This document shows, piece after piece, positions 30,687-42,313 of a stretch of DNA of 64,000 nucleotides (the first letter of the stretch is position 1; every line of letters begins with the position of its first letter). Where the stretch lies: NCBI GenBank assembly GCA_037783415.1, contig JAZGTN010000059.1, forward strand, positions 248,001-312,000, given 5' to 3'. Source of the stretch: Leptasterias polaris. Lineage: Eukaryota; Echinodermata; Asteroidea; Forcipulatida; Asteriidae. The notes below the pieces were generated by a model. It saw nothing but the letters and a program-made list of their open reading frames with translations, was not told the origin of the DNA and ran no database searches. Position numbers and translations under genes: made by a program.

Positions 30687-31219
30687 CTTTTTATAGCATT
30701 TGAAATATTTTAGCCTGTTTTATCATGAATTTGTAATTTATCTTCTGATTAAAATACCAACATGCTACTGGTAATGTGGTCGATTGATTTCAGTATTTTT
30801 AATCAAATAATAGAAGCTATTGATTTTTATTTGTTAGTGGTGAAATTTGGTGGAATTTTAATAAATAAATCTAAAAAATTTGTTTTGTTAACCAAACTTT
30901 GTTATTATCAAGAAATCGTTAAATATTGTAAATAATATCAGCGGTTAATATATGTATATTTTGTTATCATTAATTTATTGTTTGATCATTCCCCAACTTT
31001 GTAACTTGTTGGTTTACAGGAAAATTATTTTCCCCTCGCAGTCTAGCCTTCTCTATTTTAATATTTTGTTTGTGTTTTTCAGTATTTTTGTTTAAACATT
31101 ATATATATATAACATAAATAAATATATTTTGTAGTTTGCGTTTATATTATACTCTTGTTACTTGTTAAATTTTGTAATATCTACATTTGTCTGTGAATTA
31201 TGGAGAAAAAACAGAACAA

Positions 31220-31390
31220 CAACATGTACCAGTGACTTTTCACAGGACAAGTAGACAGACAAGACCTACTCGACGAAGCAAAAACTGATATTTGCTGCAA
31301 TATTTTCCTCGCGCGACGAATCACTCTCCAACCCATCAGCAGCAGCCTCGTTTCTGTTCTTAATGCGATCGCGTTAATAACCCAGAATTT
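31220..31390. promoter_or_regulatory. CpG-bearing patch, promoter-like
   Basis: CpG-rich island (CCTCGCGCGACGAATC, GCGATCGCG) in AT-rich DNA. On the minus strand an open stretch with GTAGGT donor covers 31264-31370. Assignment is weak. Confidence 0.25.
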
Positions 31391-31654
31391 TAACCAGTGA
31401 ATACTTATTTGGGGGCCAAAAATCAGTCAAAATTACTGTTAAACCACTCATAAAACTTAACATCTCAAATAGTAATGCAGAACATGGATTCATAAGCTTA
31501 TGATTAATAATCTAAAATATTTTAATATATTAAGTACACCATTATTTATAAGTACACCATCGCAAGCATTTAATTCAGTCAGCTTTTTTAGCTGATATCC
31601 TGGTAAGCTTTGTTCAAAGCAGGGCCACCACGTGCAGGTTCCGAATCTCGAACG

Positions 31655-31822
31655 AGGCACGACATAACGAATCAAGGCACAACATATCAAAATCAAGGCA
31701 CATCATATTGGATCGAGGCACAGCATATCGGATCAAGGCACAGCATATCGGATCGAGGCACATCATATTGGGTCGAGGCACAGCATATCGGTTCAAGGCA
31801 CAGCATATCGGATTGAGGCACC
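31655..31822. repeat. 20-bp minisatellite
   Basis: Eight or more copies of GATCGAGGCACAGCATATCG, exactly 20 bp apart, with alternating CATCATATTG variants indicating a 40- or 60-bp higher-order unit. Preceded by a CACGTG at about 31629. Confidence 0.92.
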
Positions 31823-32098
31823 ACCAAGGCTCTAAGATCCCCAACTAAATAGCTCCAAAAACGCGTATGTGGTTGCTTGCAATGGTGTACTTATTTACAA
31901 GATGTTAATTGTATAGTGCAGCAAAAACAGCCCACTATACGACGAAACTGAAAACATCAAACTATTAAACACACCTACAATACCTCAAAGTTGGAGACAA
32001 CAAATTGCTTGGTTGTTCATTCATGACTGCTTGATGAACAGCTATGATGTCTTGATGATAATGTTGCTTATAAACGTGTTGTTCTCCTTTACCTTCAG

Positions 32099-32441
32099 GA
32101 TGTCAGTGGGGGGATTCTCTCTGCACTTGATTTTAGCGAACAATCAGTTACATCTCCGGCTCTGAAAAGGTTAAGGGAAAAATTGCATGCAAGTCAACAA
32201 TTGCAATGTGCAAACCCCTTGCATGGAGGGTATCAGTTTTTTTACAGTGTGATAAGTCAGTTGGGTTTTTTTAGGCTTTATTTTTTAACCATTTTCTTTC
32301 TTGTCCTATTTTCATTAAAAGTAAACCAAAGGACTCTGTCAGAATGTTTATCAAGTAATGAAGCTACTATATTTGTTGTCTTCTTTCTATTATCTTTTCA
32401 GGGAAGATATTGTTATGATTAATGATCTCCCTGTCTCCTGA
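32099..32441 (+). CDS. Last two coding exons of an unrecognised plus-strand gene
   Basis: Penultimate exon 32099-32229 (acceptor CTTTACCTTCAG, donor GTATCA, phase 0 in, 2 out) has coding-like Ser/Leu/Lys-rich sequence (…ALKRLREKLHASQQLQ). The last exon starts at 32402 after TATTATCTTTTCAG. The two-base carry-over gives Gly and then EDIVMINDLPVS followed by TGA 32439-32441. AATAAA follows at 32454-32459. Upstream exons are uncertain; the modules at 18.5-23.3 kb on the same strand are candidates. No family recognised. Confidence 0.6.
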
Positions 32442-32453
32442 TCAGAAGACTAC

Positions 32454-32459
32454 AATAAA
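32454..32459 (+). terminator. Poly(A) signal AATAAA
   Basis: Canonical hexamer 13 bp after the stop of the plus-strand gene, in TACAATAAATAGGG. Confidence 0.6.
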
Positions 32460-32678
32460 TAGGGCAAGGTTAAACCATAGTAAATAAACACTGTTGTTTT
32501 TGCAAATCAATCATCACTCTAGAGAGTATTACATTGATTGATGCACCTTGTGAAAACTTGAAAAGGGGAAAACATTAACTGCTGTTTAAATCAGACCAAC
32601 AGTAGCTGCACAATTATAGTACAGAGCTCCATTTGGGAGCAAGGGTAAATATTAAACGAAAATGTCATGGGAATTCAC

Positions 32679-32766
32679 CTTTTACTGGAAAGTGTAGCTC
32701 CTACATCCAAGGCTGGTCTTGGTCGTCAATGGTTGATGGGTAGTCTTTGGAGATGCTTAAGTCTGA
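32679..32766 (-). CDS. Terminal exon copy 1 of the minus-strand gene
   Basis: Minus strand: TTTGTTTTGCAG acceptor, GTGAATTCC donor-like end. In phase 0 it reads SDLSISKDYPSTIDDQDQPWM then TAG (32703-32701), an acidic C-terminus. Homologous exon blocks lie at 33180-33270 and 38166-38245, with matching intron flanks. Confidence 0.4.
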
Positions 32767-33179
32767 CTGCAAAACAAACAAATCGTACAATTTGAAACAT
32801 TTAGTGTTTTAGAACATTGCCCATCCTTAAAACAGTCAGTTTCAAGATAACATGCTTTACCTTTAGATTTCAAAATATTGAAAGCAGCAAAAAAATGGTT
32901 ATTCAATGAGCAGATAAGAATTTGTTTTGATATTTTGGCTTCACATGAAGCTTGCCGATGTACCTTCCCAAAATCTTTCAAACCGATCATAAAATATAGA
33001 CTGTTAACTCTGAAAGGACTGACAAACAACATACAAATGTTGAATAAGTTGTAATGCTACAACAAATTACTGATTTTAAATTGTTTGAACCAGAGCACCA
33101 ATAAACAATCTGCTCAAAAAGTAGAAAGCTTAAGTTTGGATCAGGTTTGAATATTTTAGTTCACTTTTTGGAAATTCAC

Positions 33180-33270
33180 CTTTTACTGGAGAGTGCAATT
33201 CCTACATCTAAGGTCGGTCTTGGACACACACTTGTTGATGGGTAGATGTCTTTGGAGATGCTAAGCCTGG
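33180..33270 (-). pseudogene. Terminal exon copy 2 (duplicate)
   Basis: Acceptor TGTTTCAG, same CTCCAGTAAAAG end before GTGAATTTC. Phase 0 reads PGLASPKTSTHQQ… to TAG. Indels relative to copy 1 change the frame, so only one copy can encode the ancestral C-terminus. Confidence 0.4.
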
Positions 33271-33457
33271 CTGAAACACAAACAAACTTCTCCTAGCAGT
33301 AGTGTGATTTGAATCTACAAATGCATATTTTTCCCACTAGTAAGTACAATAAGGCTTTGATTTACACAAAACAGCACCCCCTACTGATCTACCCACAATG
33401 ACTCACAGCTTGAGTGCCACATCTTCCTCTTCTTCTTGAGTGTTAAAGAACTACAAG

Positions 33458-33496
33458 ATGGAGCACAGTGGGGAAGATGGGAGGAATGCTCTTCAG
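33458..33496 (+). CDS. Candidate first coding exon (13 codons)
   Basis: ACAAGATGG start context, then MEHSGEDGRNALQ and a strong donor CAG|GTAAGT at 33497. No following exon identified before the DIRS remnant. Low-weight candidate. Confidence 0.25.
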
Positions 33497-33989
33497 GTAA
33501 GTATTTATTCATAGACCCAAACTGCACTATTGTGAGGAGTCTACGTCACTCTACTCACCTGTAGAGCCAATACCTAATCATAGTCATAGTCTATCACCGA
33601 GAAAAGGCAGGGGTATGCAAGATGCTATTGTATGTGTATAGGGCTATCCCAAGTTCTACTGCTACGAGAAAGAAGGGATGTGATGCCCCTTGCATTGAGG
33701 TGCTATATGTCCAAGATAGGGGCGCCATCTTGAACACATCTCAGATTAGATGAGCAAAAGAGTCTTCAATCATAATCACGTAGCATGTCTGAACCATTAT
33801 GAGATTATTAATAGTAAAGTCAATGTCTAGGACAGGTCTTTTGACAGTCCCCCTTACCAGGCTCCTCTCATGAAGTCTCCCACCACCCCTACACAAGTTT
33901 TGGGGTGATAGTGAGAGTGAGGTGTACACCATTTTAAGAAATGGCATAGTCTTCAGTTGTAGATCTTTCTAGTTATATCTCAGCAGTGT

Positions 33990-35420
33990 AAACTACTCAA
34001 TGCAGCTTGATCTGAAAGGCCTGTTGAGTGGCTGAGTGGAAAGATCTTGTCACAATACCCAGCATGTTAGGTAAAGACACTGGGGAGCTGGATGCAAGGG
34101 AAGACAAACCCAGGCTGGACAAAAATCTCCAACCTCTGTGGGAGGATCACCGGCTGGTGGACCAGGAACTAGACTAACCTTGGGAACCACAGTTGCCGAA
34201 CCAAAATGGTTCTATGAGATCCTGCAATCCTCCTGCTCTATTTCGGTTTAGAACTATTTGGATAAGGGAGGACAGGAATGCATCAGCCTGTCCCACTGAT
34301 ATTATGCAACTGCACACCATGTGTTGGGATCAAAGGCCCTCATGCGCCATACTGGTGGATGATTGTTGCAAGAACTTGCAAACATCTCTATGTAGGAACA
34401 ATCGATCAGTGAGAATATCTACTGGAACCACCAAGGGGAATACAGTCCACTCTGTATAGAGACAATCCAACCTCGAGACAGGGCGAAGGCAATATCATTG
34501 TCCTCAACCAGAAAAGGCACTGCTGACAAAACAACTTGATGTTGCATGCACCACAGTAGAGCAGCTCCCACATTAGTGTGCAGCCGGCCTAAGCGTGTGT
34601 CCGCCTGATGATTGATGTATGCCAATACTGTGGTATTGTTGCATCATATCTGGAACATTTTGTTAATCACTATCTTTGAAAAAGTTTAAGAAATTGCAAC
34701 AATCCAAGCACAGTGGTACAAACGTTGTTTGACGCTTCAAAGGCCCGCTGCTTGACATGGGGCCAAGGTAGCCATCCAGCCAGAGAGTGACAGGTTTGAT
34801 GTGATGGTGACAGACAGACAGGGCTATAACCTTTTCAAGGGTCTGCCACCATTGTTGGTCTAAAAGGAGAGACACATTGTTTTAGATTCAACACTCATTC
34901 CTCTGTTGGGCAGGCTCTGCTGAAAAATAGGTCGAGCCCTGCCCCCAGGAATGACGGCGCTTGTGCGGGAACAGGATGTGAATTCTTGGCATTGATGATG
35001 AAGCCAAGGTTAGTAGCAATTTTATTGGTCCAAACGAGACTCCCATGACGATCAAGTCATTGAGGTACATCGTATTGTGACCCCTTGTTTCCGTAACACA
35101 GCTCCATTTTCCTTCACTACCCAGGTGAACACCCTGGGGGAGGTGGAAAGCTCAAAAGGGAGCACATGTACTCATACCTTGCATTGCTGCAAAGGAAACA
35201 GAAGTTGACAAGAAAGTTTGCATGAATCCCATTTGGCTCTCCGCTGACTGGACCACCTGATTTGCTCGTTTGAAGAGGAGCAATTTGATTTCCTCCTTGA
35301 GTGACTGGTATTTTGTTAAGACAGACGTGATTGGTGTCCAACTTAACAAAACGCGAGTCACATGGCCAGTGAGGGGGGGGGGGGGGGGGATTAACTCCAA
35401 TGCCTATCTGCGAATGATAG
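33990..35420 (-). mobile_element. Decayed DIRS-type (tyrosine-recombinase) retrotransposon, RT-RNase H part
   Basis: Minus-strand reading, with frameshifts and stops, gives in order: a reverse transcriptase segment with LSTSPRVFTWVVKENGAV and a YLDD-like box (about 35145-35030); LGFIINAKNSHPVP…FLGAGLDL…RACPTEE (about 35015-34900); and the RNase H block AYINHQADTR…DNDIAFALSR (about 34625-34490). The post-RNase H LWFPRLV…QPVILPQR block follows (34210-34110). This order and these motifs are typical of DIRS/Ngaro pol. A 19-G run at about 35371-35389 interrupts it. The recombinase domain is not seen; non-functional. Confidence 0.8.
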
Positions 35421-35739
35421 TTTTGAGCAACCAAGGGTTGAAAATCACTTGAGCACAGAACCCAATAGAGAGTTAAAGTGGAATAATGATAAATGCATTC
35501 CAATAAAAGACCGAGACCAAGTTGCCCTTTTCAGAAAATCTGTCAAGTTGTTTGAGGACATGGAAGAGCCGTCGGCCACCAGCCATGCCTCTTGAACATG
35601 GTTTCCTCTTTGTCTCTTCTGTGATAGCATTAACTCATGAGGCAATGGCAACACTTGAGTAAATGTGGGTTTTTTATTTTATCTTCTACCCCTGTAGGCT
35701 TAGCAAAAAGAGACTCCACAGTAGTTGTCAGTTCTTTAA

Positions 35740-37545
35740 AGCCATATAGGAGTAAACTGTGCATACATGAGGAAACTGCCCGAAGAGGACACACTACAAC
35801 TATAGCTTTGTTGCCTCTTACGACGCTTAGTACATTCCCCCTGAGGTAGTAGGATCCCTTTTCCCCCCTAGAGTCCGCCCAGCTGAACCGACTGTGGAGG
35901 GGCTAGCCATGAGCAAATAGGTACTTCCTAAAGAAGACACACTAAAACTTTAGCAATGTCACCTCTTAAGATAAGCACTAGGATCCCTTTATCCCCATAT
36001 TCCGCCCAGCTGTAATGACTTATGTGGGGGCTAGATAGGAGCAAGGGGGGACTGCCTGAAGAAGACACACTTAAACTATAGTGGTGTCACATCTTAAGAT
36101 AGGCACTAGGATCCCTTTATCCCCATATTCCGCCCAGCTGTAATGACTTATGTGGGGGCTAGATAGGAGCAAGGGGGGACTGCCTGAAGAAGACACACTT
36201 AAACTATAGTGGTGTCACATCTTAAGATAGGCACTAGGATCCCTTTATCCCCATATTCTGCCCAGCTGTAATGACTTATGTGGGGGCTAGATAGGAGCAA
36301 GGGGGGACTGCCTGAAGAAGACACACTTAAACTATAGTGGTGTCACATCTTAAGATAGGCACTAGGATCCCTTTATCCCCATATTCCGCCCAGCTGTAAT
36401 GACTTATGTGGGGGCTAGATAGGAGCAAGGGGGACTGCCTGAAGAAGACACACTTAAACTATAGTGGTGTCACATCTTAAGATAGGCACTAGGATCCCTT
36501 TATCCCCATATTCTGCCCAGCTGTAATGACTTATGTGGGGGCTAGATAGGAGCAAGGGGGGACTGCCTGAAGAAGACACACTTAAACTATAGTGGTGTCA
36601 CATCTTAAGATAGGCACTAGGATCCCTTTATCCCCATATTCCGCCCAGCTGTAATGACTTATGTGGGGGCTAGATAGGAGCAAGGGGGACTGCCTGAAGA
36701 AGACACACTTAAACTATAGTGGTGTCACATCTTAAGATAGGCACTAGGATCCCTTTATCCCCCAGATTCCGCCTAGCTGTAATGACTTCTGTGGGGGCTA
36801 GATATGAGCAAGGGGGGACTGCCTGAAGAAGACACACAAAAACTATAGCAGTGTCACCTCTGAAAATGGGCAGTGTGATCCCTTTCTCTCCCAGAGTCGC
36901 CTTGCTGCATGACTGCTGTGGGGGCTAGCCGGGAGAAAGGGGGTCTGCCTGAAAAAGACACACTAAAACTATAGCAGTGCCACCTCTTAATATGGGCAGT
37001 ATGATCCCTTTCTCCCCTAGAGTCTGCCCAACTGTAATGACTGCCATAGGGGCTAGCCGTGAGCAAGGGGGAATGCCTGAAGACACACTAGAACTATAGC
37101 CTCGTCACCTCTCAAAATGGGCAGTATGATCTCTTTTTCACCAGATTCCGGCTGTAATGACTGCCCTGGGGACTAGCTGGGAACAAGGGAGGACTGCCTG
37201 AAAAAGACACTAAACTTTAGCAGTGTCACCTCTTTAAAATGGGCAGTAGGATCCCTTTCTCTCCCAGAGTCTGCCCAGCTGTAATGGTTGCCGTGAGGGC
37301 TATATAGCTGGGAGCAAGGGGGGACTGCCTGAAGAAGATACACTAAAACTATAGCAGTGTCACCTCTTAAGATGGGCAGTTTGATCCCTTTCTCTCCCAG
37401 AGTCTGCCCAGCTGCAACGACTGCCATGGAAGCTACCTGGGATCAAGGAGGGACTGCCCTGAAGACACACTAAAACTTTAGCAGAGTCACATGTTAAGAT
37501 GGGCAGTATGATCCCTTTCTCCCCCAGAGTCTACCCAAATAGTGA
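35740..37545. repeat. 128-bp tandem array, about 14 copies
   Basis: Anchor GGATCCCTTT recurs at 35852, 35981, 36109, 36237, 36365, 36492, 36620 and 36747 (steps 127-129), then with more divergence to about 37510. The units from 36000 to 36750 are almost identical; the flanking units are diverged, as expected from unequal crossing-over. Open frames across it are chance products. Confidence 0.95.
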
Positions 37546-37649
37546 AACAGTTTTGTTGAGGGCGGGTGCTGGTATGAACTTTATTATCAGTCAGCTCTCA
37601 AAATCAAACTATCAAATGACACACCAAAAAAAGGTAATTTCTAAAACCA

Positions 37650-38680
37650 AGAATTTGTATTGAGTTTAGTGTTTAATTTGCAATGTTCTCTTTTCCCCCC
37701 AAAAAATCCTGACAGAAAAAAACCCAGAACCAAGTCAGACTCACCTCAAAAATAATTGCCAAACATTCAAACCACTTTAGATGAATTTTAATGCAACAAG
37801 AACTTATTGTTATTAACTTCTGTCTAACCCAGACCAACAACAGACATTCTGCACAATTACTAGAGAATTTGCAACAATTAGTGTTTAACAAAATTATCCA
37901 TCAGTAAAACATTATGATATTTTGGCTAACATGAACTTCATGAAGCTTCCTATTTCAAACCCAAAAGAAAAAACACAACCTAACCTGTTGAATCTGAAAC
38001 GATTGCCAGATATACAAACATCTTTAAATAAATTGTAATACTACAAGGAAATGACACTAATAACTTCTGGTTAAACCAAAGCAACAACAAATATTCTGTA
38101 CAAATATGACAGAGCTCCAATTGGGACCTGGGGTAATTGTAAAAGTAAACTTGTTGGGAACTCACCTTTTACTGGAGAGTGCAGCTCCACTTCCTACATC
38201 TTAGGTTGGTCTTGGACATGTAGAAGTCTTTGGAGACAAGGCAAACTGCAACACAAACAAATCGCACAATTTGCAACACTGTTTTAGAACATTACCCATC
38301 CTTAAAACAGTTAGGTTCAGCTAACTTGCTTTTACCTTTGGATTTGTTTACACTTTCAGTCAAAAATAAATGACAAAACATTGAAAGCAGAATTGCCTAT
38401 TGGTGAACTCTCAGAAAGAAACTAATCTAGCAAATGTCATACATAAGTTAAATTACCAATAGCTAAGAATTTGTCTTGATATTTTGGTTTCACATGAAAC
38501 TTCCTGAGGTACCTTCCCCAAATCTGTAAAACTCATACGGACAAAAAAAAAACAGCCTGTAAAATCAAAAATGATTGCCAAACATACAAGCATCTTTGAA
38601 TGAACTGTAATGCTACAAAAAATTGCCTCGTTCCAATCCTTGAAGATTGTCCACACCAGCAAAAAATCATACAACAATGC
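37650..38680. repeat. Dispersed 500-600 bp repeat units around the duplicated exon
   Basis: Sequence such as ATTGCCAAACATACAAGCAT and TTTTGGTTTCACATGAA recurs at about 37750, 38000 and 38570 here and at 32880-33070. The units correspond to intron and exon blocks of the minus-strand gene copied several times. Confidence 0.65.
38166..38245 (-). pseudogene. Terminal exon copy 3 (duplicate)
   Basis: Acceptor TTTGTGTTGCAG, donor GTGAGTTCC. Phase 0 reads FALSPKTSTCPRPT then TAA. Nearest to the upstream exons, hence either an alternative last exon or a decayed copy. Confidence 0.4.
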
Positions 38681-39867
38681 CACAATAAAGACTTTTATTC
38701 AAACAATTATCTGCTAAATGCAGAACAGTACAGGTAAAAGTATTTTTTGGTGGCATTGGTCTTTTGTTTTTTGTCAGAGTTCCCAACATTTGGGCATCAG
38801 GCCTTGTACCCTTTTGCTCCCCCGACTTGCCTGTACATTTTTAAAGGCCTGCATCAATATTCTCCTGAGAAATTAAAGTTTCACATAAGAGGTTCCTTAA
38901 TGGTTTGATGAGCCTGTGGCCTGAAGCAGGTTTGACTAGCCCTCAGCACCCTTGAAGAAACCCAATGATAACAAACAAACACCAGTTGTGTTTTGATTGC
39001 ATGAGAATAGAGATTAATAGCAAAAATTCCATTATTTCACTCCTGACTTAATTCAGTAGACTGCCTTACCTGTGAAGACTGTTCCTCCAATGTTTCAGCC
39101 AAACAAAGAATCAAGTCAATATTCATGTACAATTCCCCTGGTGGTCCTTTCCATCTTAGTAGGAGGACAACTCAACTGTATGGTTGGTTTGACTACTTCT
39201 CCTGGTGGATATCCTGAAAGAGAAAATAGACTAAAGAGCAGGAGTTGATAAGTTGCACTGAACTGTTTGATGGATTATACACTTGCATCTGTATGAAGGC
39301 ATGCCAATCTTCTGCAGGAGGGAAAGAACAATCCTGTATTTTGACTGTAAGTGGATGGTACTCTTTTGGTTATTGAAATAATGTATGAATTGATACCTCT
39401 GTAAGACTGCTCTGTCATGGGATGGTATGGTAGGATCAGGGGAGGATACATCTTTTGCTGAGACAACAACTCCAGCGTTGTATTCACCACACAATGACTA
39501 CACTTAGTGATGACAACCTGCAAAGTAACTAACACAACAATGTCGTTTAAAGGTGATTACTGAAAATAAATCAGTTTTGAACCTCATCATACTTGGTAGA
39601 AAATTACAAAAACAGCACTGGGCAAAGCATGTTGGTATAAGTTAATAAATCTGTACCCAGTTTTGTGGCTTTGCTTTCTACGTCATCATCACCCTCTTGC
39701 AGAGTAAAGGCCAAATTTCTCTGCTAGCTGAATATAAGTGAAGAATGCCTACGAAAATTATGTACATATTACACACAATCCCTTGTATGAATTATGCTTA
39801 TGTTAAGCGCATACTTTTCTGCTTTCGTTAAAGCGCTGATTTTTGCATTAAATTGTGCTCTTCTCTA

Positions 39868-40279
39868 CAGGGCTCGAATTTGGGGGGAAAATCCACAAGA
39901 CTACAGGGCTTGTAGCTCAAAATCTTTACTGGACAAGAATTTTTTTTTACAAGACCAGATTCAAAATGTGAAAATAAAAAGTTTCTGACACAGTTTAACA
40001 TGCATGTACATTTGACTGCTCTTATATGAACCCATCAAACTGAGACAAGTAAGAGAAGATTTATCTCTTGTCTTAATAGTATTAGGCCTAAGTGTACTTG
40101 ATTACTCACAGAATTGAAAGATAATTTATCAGACCCAAATTCAACACTTGAACATAATTTGTTTCTGTTATTCAATTGAAAAACACAAGACCATCGGACT
40201 TGTTAGGTCATAAGTTTACTGGCCCAACACTAAAATTACTGGCCTCGGGCCTGTGGTCCAGTGTAAAATTCGAGCCCTG
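39868..40279. mobile_element. hAT-like MITE, 412 bp, 5-bp target duplication CTCTA (copy 1)
   Basis: Ends CAGGGCTCGAATTT and AAATTCGAGCCCTG, flanked by CTCTA at 39863-39867 and 40280-40284. The interior (TCCACAAGAC…TTTACTGGCC…GGTCCAGTGT) is shared with 56249-56662. Confidence 0.88.
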
Positions 40280-40442
40280 CTCTAAAATGTAGAAGCATTT
40301 ATCACAATCTCTGTTGGATACAACAAAAGTCTCATAATCCAAATCTGTAAGATCTAAACTCAGGAAAAAGGTTTTTCTACAGTTAAATTATAGTTCCTTA
40401 CTGATCATTCTTTTCAAACTTAACATTTTATAACAGGCAATT

Positions 40443-40538
40443 CAGTGGTTACAAAAAGCATACATGTACGTATGTACCATGTTTACAATTCAGTGGTTAC
40501 AAAAAGCATACATGTACGTATGTACCATGTTTACAATG
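40443..40538. repeat. 48-bp tandem duplication
   Basis: Two copies of CAGTGGTTACAAAAAGCATA… differing at the last base only. Each has the palindromic stretch TACATGTACGTATGTACCATG. Confidence 0.95.
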
Positions 40539-40771
40539 TACAGAGCCTATCCCTGGACACAAGCTGGAAACACTGAACCTAAATCTTTCAAACAACCAAT
40601 ATGAGTTTATGCAGAGTGCCTACACCTGCCTCAATCCTCCAAAATATACGGGTCTGAGTTGTGAAGGATGCCTACTACCTCAATAATCCCAAATACTCCA
40701 ATTTGTCTAATTTGAAGGACTCAGGAAGGTTAGGGTTTTAAATCTCATCAAGTTGTCAAAATCTCTGTTCT

Positions 40772-40967
40772 GGGCCCAAATTTCATAGTGCTGCTTCAGC
40801 AGAAAATGTTTCCTAAAAAAGATTCTGCTTAGCAAAAATAAGCAGAATATTAGTCACAGATAGTACAGGTGACATGGTATTTTAGCTGGTATTCTTATTC
40901 TTGTAAAGATAATTCTGTTGTGCCTAGATACTTTTTGCGCTTTAGCAGCTGTATGAAGTTGAGCCCT
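40772..40967. mobile_element. Palindromic MITE (GGGCCCAATTTCATA family), copy 2
   Basis: Same termini and internal AAGCAAAAATAAGCAG motif as the element at 1049-1230, more diverged (ends GTATGAAGTTGAGCCC). Confidence 0.7.
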
Positions 40968-42313
40968 GAACCTTCAAGTCTTTGTCTTGAACTTCACATC
41001 ACTTGCTGGTAGCTCATCTTTGCAAAGCAGTTCAAGGCGTCTTCCCTGGAATAAGATCTACAGGATTTGTGGCTGTGTTCCCTTCTGGAGAGTGACTGTG
41101 GGTTCATGATACATGTTGTCATTAGATAGACCTTCAGATCTCATCCAGGTCTGAACAGTTGTAACTTTTACTTCACCACTCTGGTGGGATGACAGTGCTA
41201 TCATCAACTCCATCCCTTGCATCACTCTCAGCATTATCAGTGGCTTAGGTTCACTCCAGGTGAATGTGATTGAATACACCTCAGCATAGCTGCATCACTA
41301 CCATTCCTACACCATCTCGTTCTTGATTGTCCATCTTTTCACCAGATGCAGTTAGCTGCTAAGGAATTGTTCCCTCAATGTAATGGTCAAACATAATGAT
41401 TCAATTTTATGTATTATTTGTTACATTTATTTCCATATTGACCACTGCAGTACACAGATAAATCAACAGACAAACAATAAGCAAAACAAATCATCGTGTG
41501 AGTTTTACTGTTCAACAAAATGATTAATGGGAACTCAACCAAGAAACATCTATTGAAGATCAATATCTTCTGTTAATTTCCTTTCAAGACATCTCTTTTG
41601 ACAAAACACACATTGCAATTTTTTTTAGAAAGAGTCTCAGAACAAAACCAACATACTTTTTGGGTCAGAACTTTAGGCAAATACAAAAATATATATTCAA
41701 ATTTTCACGATAATTATTTACTGTCTTCGTCTGATTGTTCAATAAAATAACAATGGAAACTCAAACGATGATGACAAATAGTACCTCCTGGTATTATTTG
41801 CCGTTTATACAATCAATCACAGTTTGACAAAACACACACCAATAGGCCCACATTTGTTGAATCTGACACAGAATAAATCAATGGAGTCATGTGGGGGAGG
41901 TCTTCCATCAAAATGGGCCAATTTAATCCTCTCAATTATCAATTCAATACTTTATTTCCACTCAATCTATCAATCAAACATACATGGCTTAATACAGAAT
42001 AGAATGTGGTTAAGTGGTGGGAGTCTCCAAAAAGCAGAGCTTGTAGAATAGAGACCCCCATGACGTGTGTAGCTAAAATGTATTAATTGCATACAGAATT
42101 GTATTATTGTTTATTACACACTAAATGAATATAACAGGTTACACAAAACAAGGACAAGGACTAGGACAATAAGACGCGGACGTAGGCCTACTGCACAGCA
42201 GTAGAATAATGGTCAAGAAGGTCAATCGGCAGAGAAAATGTAGAAAAAAGATTACATTTCTGAATGAAAAAAATAAAAATAAATAAATCAATCAATTCAG
42301 ATATTATGTAGTA

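Larger units (their letters stand above)
39070..41289 (-). pseudogene. Internal exons of an unrecognised minus-strand gene with a nonsense codon and a frameshift
   Basis: Minus-strand exons: 41289-40998 (acceptor GTGATGCAG, donor GTGAAG), 39517-39397 (acceptor TTACTTTGCAG, donor GTATCA, phase 0 to 1), 39213-39070 (acceptor TCTCTTTCAG, donor GTAAGG). Coding quality is high: YAEVYSITFTWSEP…, GRRLELLCKDELPASD, VVITKCSHCVVNTTLELL, GYPPGEVVKPTIQL, LRWKGPPGELYMNIDLIL. The first exon has an in-frame TAG (41060-41058) in an otherwise continuous frame. The last needs a one-base correction near 39175; with it, 39070 ends in phase 0 and joins the terminal exons at 38.2/33.2/32.7 kb. No family recognised. 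Pseudogene, or real gene with sequence errors. Confidence 0.5.

Noticed and set aside
31610..31844. Repeat proteins on both strands
   Set aside because: Both are translations of the 20-bp minisatellite; a 60-bp register gives open frames automatically.
35117..35503. 128-codon minus-strand frame with a proline run
   Set aside because: The proline run is the complement of a G tract interrupting the DIRS reverse transcriptase; coding pieces belong to different frames of that remnant.
36854..37427. Minus-strand frames of 70-84 codons
   Set aside because: Chance open frames across the diverged part of the 128-bp tandem array.
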